This document shows positions 7,671-12,140 of a stretch of 12,140 nt of DNA, one piece after another. Numbering within the stretch: position 1 is the first letter of the stretch; every line of letters begins with the position of its first letter. The position numbers were made by a program, and so were the translations under genes. Source of the DNA: an uncultured Actinomyces sp. (GTDB taxonomy: Bacteria; Actinomycetota; Actinomycetes; Actinomycetales; Actinomycetaceae); NCBI GenBank assembly GCA_938041695.1, contig CALISI010000034.1:1-12140 (forward strand). Direction: 5' to 3'. The notes under the pieces were generated by a model. It saw only the letters and a program-made list of their open reading frames with translations. It did not search any database and was not told the origin of the DNA.

Positions 7671-8102
7671 ATGCTCTATGGTCCGATGACTCACCCGCAG
7701 TTCCTGCGCGCGCTCGCGGCCGCCGGTCACGGTTCGAAGATCCTGCTGGCTGACGCGAACTACCCGCACACGACGGGTGTGAACCCGCGCTGCGAACTCA
7801 TCTCCCTCAACCTGGCGCCGGGGCTCCTGGACGTCAGCCAGGTCCTCGACGTCCTCAAGCGCACGATTCCGATCGAGCGCGCCGAGATCATGACCCCCGC
7901 ACCCGACGCCGATCCGGTGGAGATTCCGATTCACGACGAGTTCCGTGCGGCTCTGCCCGGCGTCGAGTTCGGTGAAATTTCCCGCTGGGACTTCTACGAT
8001 GCTGCGCGCGACGAGAACGTGGGCATTATCGTTGCGACGGGCGAGCAGCGCCTGTACGGCAACCTGCTCCTCACGGTGGGCGTTCGTCAGCCCGGCGAGT
8101 AA
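7671..8102 (+). CDS. fucU: L-fucose mutarotase, RbsD/FucU family
   Basis: Interconverts alpha and beta anomers of L-fucose (or a related sugar) so isomerase receives its preferred form; cytoplasmic and usually oligomeric. It is 143 aa, near E. coli FucU (140). The N-terminus has the family signature AAAGHGSKILLADANYPH, with the conserved His at residue 20 and Asp at 28, and the C-terminus has ATGEQRLYGNLLLTVGV, the ExRxYGN motif that closes the active site in this family. ATG 7671 is chosen because homology starts at MLYGPMTHPQFL and AAGAAAGG (about 7656-7662) lies just upstream; the frame is open much further upstream but there it only shadows the LacI-type gene. It follows that gene by 13 nt and so belongs to the same transcript. 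FucU rather than RbsD is preferred because of the fucI neighbour. Confidence 0.92.
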   Translation: MLYGPMTHPQFLRALAAAGHGSKILLADANYPHTTGVNPRCELISLNLAPGLLDVSQVLDVLKRTIPIERAEIMTPAPDADPVEIPIHDEFRAALPGVEFGEISRWDFYDAARDENVGIIVATGEQRLYGNLLLTVGVRQPGE

Positions 8103-8151
8103 AACTCATTTGCCGCCCCAGGGCGAGCCTTGTTGCATCGGTGACGAACGC

Positions 8152-8171
8152 TTTCGTTTCGTTTTCGTTTC
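8152..8171 (+). promoter_or_regulatory. Triple TTTCGTTT repeat, candidate DeoR-family operator
   Basis: TTTCGTTT occurs three times in an overlapping tandem, at 8152-8159, 8157-8164 and 8163-8170. An inverted ACGAA at 8144-8148 pairs with TTCGT at 8153-8157. From memory, the E. coli AgaR (DeoR-family) consensus is built on TTTCRTTTY followed by further T-rich repeats, which this resembles. A DeoR-family gene starts about 265 bp downstream, making autoregulation likely (inference). Confidence 0.55.
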
Positions 8172-8211
8172 AACTGGATGGCGAGTCCGGGGCGGGGAAG
8201 ACAGTTTCATA

Positions 8212-8251
8212 GCTGGTGGGTGGCCCGAGAGGGCTGCCCACCAGCGTATTT
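8212..8251 (+). terminator. Stem-loop downstream of fucU, terminator or leader attenuator
   Basis: GCTGGTGGG (8212-8220) pairs exactly with CCCACCAGC (8237-8245). Inside it, TG/TG can form two G-U pairs, and GCCC/GGGC closes a GAGA tetraloop, giving about 15 pairs. The tail GTATTTAT is only weakly T-rich. It probably ends the kinase-lacI-fucU transcript 110 nt after fucU. Because the TTTCGTTT cluster lies upstream of it, a leader role for a promoter near that cluster is also possible. Confidence 0.6.
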
Positions 8252-8347
8252 ATCCGCGCAATATCATTGAATAATGAAGGATGAGCAGTGTCGCTCTGAA
8301 CGTTTGTGCGCTCCGTGTGCACCTGTGTGAATCTTCTTCTCGTGATG

Positions 8348-8376
8348 TTGCATACTTTCGTTTTAGTGACTATTCT
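8348..8376 (+). promoter_or_regulatory. Candidate sigma-70-type promoter for the DeoR-E2-E3-E1 operon
   Basis: TTGCAT (8348-8353) and TATTCT (8371-8376) are separated by exactly 17 bp in the only AT-rich stretch of the window. Matches to TTGACA and TATAAT are 3/6 and 4/6, so the call rests mainly on spacing, composition and position. Transcription would start near 8383, leaving a leader of about 50 nt before ATG 8435. Confidence 0.45.
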
Positions 8377-8390
8377 TTTCTTAACGAAAG
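8355..8390 (+). promoter_or_regulatory. Inverted-repeat operator overlapping the promoter
   Basis: CTTTCGTT (8355-8362) and its exact reverse complement AACGAAAG (8383-8390) lie 28 bp apart centre to centre. The first half-site lies between the proposed -35 and -10; the second lies at the expected transcription start. The core matches the TTTCGTTT repeats at 8152-8170. Occupancy by the adjacent DeoR-family protein would block RNA polymerase (inference). Confidence 0.55.
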
Positions 8391-8434
8391 AGAAAGTGAC
8401 AAAGAATGTCGCTAATTCCGTGAAGAGGTGCCCC

Positions 8435-9184
8435 ATGGGACGTGCAGAAGAACGCACGAACTACATCCTGGATCGCCTCGCCCGGGAGGGTGAGGTGAGC
8501 GTCGCGCAGCTTGCCTCCGATCTGGGAGTTTCGCCCGTCACCGTGCGGGCATCGCTGAAGTCTCTCGACGAGCAGGGTTACCTCGTGCGTACCCACGGTG
8601 GTGCGCGCCCCACCACCTTCCGCAACATTCACCTGCGCCAGAATGATCGTGTTGAGATCAAGGAGCGCATCGCTCGCGCCGCCGCCGACATGATCCACGA
8701 CGACGATCGCGTCATGATCGAGGCCGGCACCACCTGCGCCCTCATCGTCAAGTACCTCACCGGCAAGCGCGGGGTTCAGGTTCTCACCAACTCCGTGCTC
8801 GTCTTCGCTAACGCCCGCTCCAACCCGAACCTCAACATCACGCTGACGGGTGGGCACTTCCGCGCCGAGTCCGAGTCCCTCGTGGGGCCGGTCGCCGAGC
8901 GCGCCATCAATGACTTCAACGCTCGCGTCGCGTTCCTCGGGACCGACGGGTTCAGCGTTGATCGGGGTCTGACCACCCAGCTCGTAGAAGGTGGACAGGT
9001 CGGCTCCATTATGCGTACCCGCGCACAAGAGACGTGGCTGCTCGCTGACTCCTCCAAGTATGGGGAAGCCGGCTTTGTCAGCTTCATGGGGATCGACGAG
9101 GTCACCGGAATCATCACCGACGATGAGATCCCCGAAGAATCCATCAAGGAATTGGCCGAGCGCACGAAGCTGCGCATCGTCTAG
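8435..9184 (+). CDS. DeoR-family transcriptional regulator (AgaR/GlpR type)
   Basis: Sugar-phosphate-responsive DNA-binding repressor, 249 aa, typical length. The N-terminal winged helix spans about residues 5-58: VSVAQLASDLGVSPVTVRAS, then LDEQGYLVRTHGGA, the DeoR signature ending. The recognition helix reads TVRASLKSL, where many relatives have TIRRDL. The C-terminal DeoRC sensor has MIEAGTTCALIVKYL, VLTNSVLVFA, LTGGHFRAES, FLGTDGFSVDRGLTT and LLADSSKYG, the usual effector-binding motifs. The start at ATG 8435 has GAAGAGG (8422-8428) six bases upstream; the frame is open to 8306, but those residues are hydrophobic, non-homologous and would cover the promoter. The stop overlaps the E2 ribosome-binding site, so regulator and dehydrogenase genes share a transcript. 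Likely target: its own promoter and possibly the fucose genes. The effector is unknown. Confidence 0.93.
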   Translation: MGRAEERTNYILDRLAREGEVSVAQLASDLGVSPVTVRASLKSLDEQGYLVRTHGGARPTTFRNIHLRQNDRVEIKERIARAAADMIHDDDRVMIEAGTTCALIVKYLTGKRGVQVLTNSVLVFANARSNPNLNITLTGGHFRAESESLVGPVAERAINDFNARVAFLGTDGFSVDRGLTTQLVEGGQVGSIMRTRAQETWLLADSSKYGEAGFVSFMGIDEVTGIITDDEIPEESIKELAERTKLRIV

Positions 9185-9190
9185 GAGGAA
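9183..9190 (+). promoter_or_regulatory. Strong Shine-Dalgarno of E2 overlapping the regulator stop codon
   Basis: AGGAGGAA at 9183-9190 begins inside the TAG stop (9182-9184) of the DeoR-family gene and precedes ATG 9195 by 4 nt. It fixes the E2 start and indicates coupled translation. It is the strongest ribosome-binding site in this operon, which suggests high E2 output relative to the regulator. Confidence 0.75.
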
Positions 9191-9194
9191 TTAC

Positions 9195-10538
9195 ATGGCC
9201 ACCATCGTGGTGATGCCCCAGCTGGGCAACTCTGTTGAGTCATGCATCATCGTCGAGTGGATGATCGCAGAAGGCGACACCGTCTCCGTCGACCAGACGC
9301 TCGCGTCCATCGAGACCGACAAGTCGACCATGGAGGTGCCCTCGACCGCCGAGGGTACCGTCCTGAAGCTCCTGTGGGAGGAAGGCGACGAGGTCCCCGT
9401 GAAGGATCCGCTCATCATCGTCGGTGAGCCCGGAGAAGACATCTCCGGCCTCGTTCCCGGTGGCGACGCTGCCCCCGCCGAAGCCGACGCTCCCGCCGAG
9501 CAGGCCGCCGCAGCCCCCGAGGCTGCCGCCCCCGCCTTCGCGACCGAGCGCGCCACCGGCGCCGTCTCCCCGCGCGCCCGCGCCCTCGCCGCTTCGAACG
9601 GCGTCGACGCTTCCGCTATCGCCGAGGGCTCCGGCCCCCACGGCCGCGTCATCGAGCGTGACGTTGCCGCCGCCATCGCCGCCGGCCCCGTCCTGACCTC
9701 CGCCGCGCGCGCCGCCGGCGTGAGCGCCACCGAAGGCACCGGCATCGGCGGACGCGTGTCCGTCACCGACGCGGGTCGCGCGCCCGAGGCCGCCCCCGCC
9801 GCCGCTGTCGCCGCCCCCGCCGCTGCGGCCGACTTCCCCGGCGCCTCGACCTCCGCCCCGCTCAAGGGCGTGCGCAAGGTCGTCGCCAAGCGCATGATGG
9901 AGTCCCTGACCTCCACCGCCCAGCTGACCCTCAACACGACGGCCAACGCCGCCGGCATCCTCGCGATGCGCAAGAAGGTCAAGAACGCCGACGAGGCTCT
10001 GGGCCTGAACAAGATCACGCTCAACGACCTGGTCTGCTTCGCCGTGTCGCGCACCCTGCTCAAGTACCCCGTGTTCAACGCTCACCTGGAGGACGGCGTC
10101 CTCACCGAGTTCGAGCAGGTCCACCTCGGCTTCGCGTGCGACACCCCGCGCGGCCTCCTCGTCCCCGTCATCCGCTCCGCGCAGGCCCTGGGCCTCAAGG
10201 CCTTCTCTGACGAGGCCAAGCGCCTCGCCGGCGGCGCGATCGACGGCTCCCTGTCGCCCGACTTCCTGAGCGGCGGCACCTTCACGGTCTCCAACATTGG
10301 TTCCTTCGGTATCGAGACCTTCACCCCCGTCATCAACCTGCCCCAGACGGCCATCCTGGGCGTCGGCGCGATCACCCCGCGCCCGACCGTGGCCGCCGAC
10401 GGCACGATCGGCGTGGAGCAGCGCCTCAACCTGTCGCTGACGATCGATCACCAGGTCATCGACGGCGCGGATGGCGCGCGCTTCCTGCGCGACCTGGTCG
10501 CCGCCATCGAAAACATCGACGTGACCGTACTGGCCTGA
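9195..10538 (+). CDS. 2-oxo acid dehydrogenase E2 (dihydrolipoamide acyltransferase)
   Basis: Core of a 2-oxo acid dehydrogenase complex; transfers the acyl group from E1 via lipoyl-lysine to CoA. It is 447 aa. The lipoyl domain spans about residues 1-80 with the ETDKSTMEV motif and lipoylated Lys43. An Ala/Pro/Glu linker follows, then an E3-binding domain at 125-164 (SPRARALAASNG...GRVIERDV) and a shorter second motif at 167-195 (TSAARAAG...GTGIGGRVSV). After another Ala/Pro linker comes the catalytic domain (from about 220), starting LKGVRKVVAKRM and ending with DHQVIDGADGA, catalytic His419 and Asp423; Gln replaces the more common Arg after His. Acyl specificity (acetyl, as in pyruvate or acetoin dehydrogenase, or branched-chain) cannot be assigned. 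E3 follows after 16 nt. ATG 9195 is fixed by the Shine-Dalgarno and lipoyl homology; the open frame upstream to 8991 shadows the regulator gene. Confidence 0.94.
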   Translation: MATIVVMPQLGNSVESCIIVEWMIAEGDTVSVDQTLASIETDKSTMEVPSTAEGTVLKLLWEEGDEVPVKDPLIIVGEPGEDISGLVPGGDAAPAEADAPAEQAAAAPEAAAPAFATERATGAVSPRARALAASNGVDASAIAEGSGPHGRVIERDVAAAIAAGPVLTSAARAAGVSATEGTGIGGRVSVTDAGRAPEAAPAAAVAAPAAAADFPGASTSAPLKGVRKVVAKRMMESLTSTAQLTLNTTANAAGILAMRKKVKNADEALGLNKITLNDLVCFAVSRTLLKYPVFNAHLEDGVLTEFEQVHLGFACDTPRGLLVPVIRSAQALGLKAFSDEAKRLAGGAIDGSLSPDFLSGGTFTVSNIGSFGIETFTPVINLPQTAILGVGAITPRPTVAADGTIGVEQRLNLSLTIDHQVIDGADGARFLRDLVAAIENIDVTVLA

Positions 10539-10554
10539 GGAAAGAGGAATACTC

Positions 10555-11922
10555 ATGAGTGACACGCATTTTGACGTCATCGTCCTCGGTGCGGGCCCCG
10601 GCGGCTACCTGGCTGCCGAGCGCCTCGGACACGCGGGCAAGAAGGTCGCCCTCGTCGAGGAGCAGTACCTGGGCGGTACCTGCCTGAACGTGGGCTGCAT
10701 CCCCACCAAGACCCTGCTCAACGGCGCGAAGAACTACCTGCACGCCAAGGAAGCCAGCCAGTTCGGCGTGGACGCTCAGGGCGTGGCCGTCAACTGGACG
10801 CAGATGCAGGCCTGGAAGGATCAGGTCGTCAAGGGCCTGGTCGCCGGCGTCGCAGCCACCGAGCGCAAGGCGGGCGTGACCGTCATCAACGGACGAGGCC
10901 ACCTCGACGCCCCCGGTCGCGTGACCGTCGAGGGCACGACCTACACCTCGGATCACGTCATCATCGCCACGGGCTCCGTGCCGGCCATGCCCCCGTTGCC
11001 CGGCACCCAGGACAACCCGGCGCTGGTCGACTCCACGGGTATCCTCTCGCTGCCCGAGGTCCCCTCCCGCCTCGCGATCATCGGCGGCGGCGTCATCGGC
11101 GTCGAGTTCGCCTCCCTGTACTCCACCCTCGGCTCCCAGGTGACCGTCATCGAGATGGCCCCCGAGATCCTGCCCTTCATGGACGACGACCTGGCCGCCA
11201 AGGCTCGCGCCGCCATGAAGGACGTGACCTTCGAGCTGGGCTGCCGCGTCGAGTCCCTCGACGGAGGCACCGTCCACTACTCCAAGGGCGAGGAAAAGCT
11301 GAGCGTCGAGGCCGACGTGGTCCTCATGGCCGTTGGCCGCCGTCCCGCGACGGTGGGCTGGGGCGCGCAAGAGGCCGGCCTCGAGATCAACCGCGGCATC
11401 GTCGTCGACGACACGATGCGCACCAACCTGCCCAACGTGTGGGCCATCGGTGACGTCACCGGACGTTCCCTCCTGGCGCACGCCGCCTACCGCATGGCGG
11501 AAATCGCCTCGGCGAACATCCTCGATCCCTCCGCCAAGAAGCGCGGTGAGGTCATGCGCTGGCACACCGTCCCGTGGGCCGTCTTCTCGATCCCCGAGGC
11601 CGCCGGCGTCGGTCTGACCGAGTCCGCCGCCAAGCGCGAAGGCCGCGAGGTCCTCGTCGCCAAGGTTCCCGCCCTTATGTCCGGCCGCTTCATCGCGGAG
11701 AACGGCTTCAAGGCCCCCGGCGAGGCGAAGATCCTCGTCGACCCCAAGACCCACCAGGTGCTGGGCATCCACGTTCTGGGTGCGTACGCCGCCGAGATGA
11801 TCTGGGGCGCTCAGGCCGTCCTCGAGATGGAACTCACCGTCGAGGACCTGCGCCAGGTCGTCTTCCCGCACCCCACGGTCTCCGAGGTCATCCGCGAAGC
11901 CGCGTGGGCCGTCAAGCTCTAA
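10555..11922 (+). CDS. lpdA: Dihydrolipoyl dehydrogenase (E3)
   Basis: FAD-dependent enzyme that reoxidises E2 dihydrolipoyl groups and reduces NAD+; 455 aa, usual for an E3 without its own lipoyl domain. FAD-binding GAGPGGY is at 12-18, the redox-active disulfide CLNVGC at Cys43/Cys48, NAD-binding GGGVIG at 177-182, and the second FAD contact is VWAIGDVTG. The C-terminal interface has FPHPTVSE with the His439/Glu444 catalytic pair, donated across the dimer. It starts at ATG 10555 with AGAGGAA (10543-10549) upstream, 16 nt after the E2 stop, and E1 alpha follows after 33 nt, so it is dedicated to this complex. All catalytic residues are present. No competing family (mercuric or glutathione reductase) fits as well, given the C-terminal HPTxSE motif. 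Confidence 0.96.
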   Translation: MSDTHFDVIVLGAGPGGYLAAERLGHAGKKVALVEEQYLGGTCLNVGCIPTKTLLNGAKNYLHAKEASQFGVDAQGVAVNWTQMQAWKDQVVKGLVAGVAATERKAGVTVINGRGHLDAPGRVTVEGTTYTSDHVIIATGSVPAMPPLPGTQDNPALVDSTGILSLPEVPSRLAIIGGGVIGVEFASLYSTLGSQVTVIEMAPEILPFMDDDLAAKARAAMKDVTFELGCRVESLDGGTVHYSKGEEKLSVEADVVLMAVGRRPATVGWGAQEAGLEINRGIVVDDTMRTNLPNVWAIGDVTGRSLLAHAAYRMAEIASANILDPSAKKRGEVMRWHTVPWAVFSIPEAAGVGLTESAAKREGREVLVAKVPALMSGRFIAENGFKAPGEAKILVDPKTHQVLGIHVLGAYAAEMIWGAQAVLEMELTVEDLRQVVFPHPTVSEVIREAAWAVKL

Positions 11923-11955
11923 CGAACATCCCCTACGTCAAGGAAGAGTAGAACA

Positions 11956-12140
11956 ATGACTCAGTCTCTTATCATCGACCCCAATGAGGTGCGTCGCCCC
12001 GGGTACGTGAAGTTCCCCGAGGTCCCCGTCAACCAGTACACCTTCGACCGTGACACCGAGATCGCCCGCTACGGCGAAAAGGGCATGGTCCAGATGCTCC
12101 ACGACATGATCGTCGTGCGCACCTTCGAGTCGATGCTCGA
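11956..12140 (+). CDS. 2-oxo acid dehydrogenase E1 alpha subunit, N-terminal part (truncated by window edge)
   Basis: Only 61 codons are visible. ATG 11956 has AAGGAAG at 11940-11946, nine bases upstream. The translation starts MTQSLIIDPNEVRRPGYV and reaches MVQMLHDMIVVRTFESML, the conserved first helix of thiamine-diphosphate E1 alpha subunits (compare the M..DM...R.FE pattern in PdhA, AcoA and BkdA). The thiamine-diphosphate-binding GDG motif lies outside the window. It follows the E3 gene by 33 nt in the same direction, and an E1 beta gene is expected next. Pyruvate, acetoin and branched-chain alternatives cannot be separated from this fragment. Confidence 0.85.
   Translation, partial: MTQSLIIDPNEVRRPGYVKFPEVPVNQYTFDRDTEIARYGEKGMVQMLHDMIVVRTFESML

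Larger units (their letters stand above)
8103..8434 (+). other. Regulatory intergenic region between fucU and the DeoR-family gene
   Basis: A 332-bp gap with no supportable gene. It holds, in order, a cluster of TTTCGTTT repeats, a 15-pair stem-loop, an AT-rich stretch unlike the surrounding DNA, and a candidate promoter with an embedded operator. TGTTGCAT occurs twice (8131-8138 and 8346-8353), each time upstream of a TTTCGTTT motif, and AGTGAC occurs twice (8365-8370 and 8395-8400). Confidence 0.8.

Noticed and set aside
8262..8267. TATCAT as a -10 box of a second promoter
   Set aside because: It has five of six matches to TATAAT, but no -35-like hexamer lies 16-18 bp upstream, where the stem-loop arm is located.
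8281..8415. A 44-codon + strand reading frame (MSSVALNVCALR...) in the intergenic region
   Set aside because: It runs straight across the promoter and operators, has no properly spaced ribosome-binding site (AAGG abuts the ATG), uses AT-rich codons unlike its neighbours, and matches nothing I recognise.
8306..8434. N-terminal extension of the DeoR-family protein from GTG 8306
   Set aside because: It would translate the promoter and operator as a hydrophobic segment; DeoR homology and a good Shine-Dalgarno both begin at ATG 8435.
8991..9194. N-terminal extension of E2 into the DeoR-family gene
   Set aside because: Lipoyl-domain homology starts at MATIVVMPQLG with a perfect Shine-Dalgarno; the upstream codons are an out-of-frame shadow of the regulator.
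10456..11871. 471-codon minus-strand reading frame opposite the E3 gene
   Set aside because: Shadow of a clear dihydrolipoyl dehydrogenase; the composition is Gly/Asp/Val-rich without motifs.

Overview
The window is a high-GC, densely coded stretch in which every recognised gene lies on the + strand. Its L-fucose genes and its branched E1/E2/E3 dehydrogenase look like those of a host-associated actinobacterium of the Actinomyces/Schaalia type. That placement rests on base composition and protein style only; no rRNA or other marker gene is present.

Positions 1-5109 hold a CUT2 (ribose/galactose-class) sugar ABC importer: the 3' part of a double-NBD ATPase, a permease and a lipoprotein binding protein. 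L-fucose isomerase (fucI) follows. Two tandem stem-loops lie between permease and binding-protein genes, and a very strong hairpin plus T-tract lies between the binding-protein gene and fucI. Positions 5110-8102 start with a second strong terminator region, then an FGGY kinase that looks more like rhamnulokinase than E. coli FucK, a LacI-family regulator overlapping the kinase by 26 bp, and a FucU-type mutarotase. Together these give L-fucose uptake, anomer interconversion, isomerisation to L-fuculose and phosphorylation. No fuculose-1-phosphate aldolase is visible, so the pathway is incomplete here.

The 332-bp gap 8103-8434 is the most information-rich non-coding segment. It has three overlapping TTTCGTTT copies, a 15-pair stem-loop, an AT-rich stretch with a plausible sigma-70-type promoter, and a fourth TTTCGTTT inside that promoter facing an inverted partner at the expected transcription start. 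This looks like a DeoR/AgaR-type operator system.

Positions 8435-12140 encode a DeoR-family regulator, a 2-oxo acid dehydrogenase E2 with what looks like a complete plus a shortened E3-binding motif, an E3 (dihydrolipoyl dehydrogenase) and the first 61 codons of an E1 alpha subunit. Spacing is tight (10, 16 and 33 nt), so this is probably one operon in the order regulator-E2-E3-E1alpha. The complex could be pyruvate dehydrogenase or an acetoin/branched-chain-type relative; the window does not decide. Functionally, fucose breakdown would feed triose phosphate and pyruvate toward such a complex, but the regulatory link is inference. I found no mobile element, CRISPR array, tRNA or rRNA. The strongest observations concern regulatory architecture and operon layout rather than an unknown protein family.
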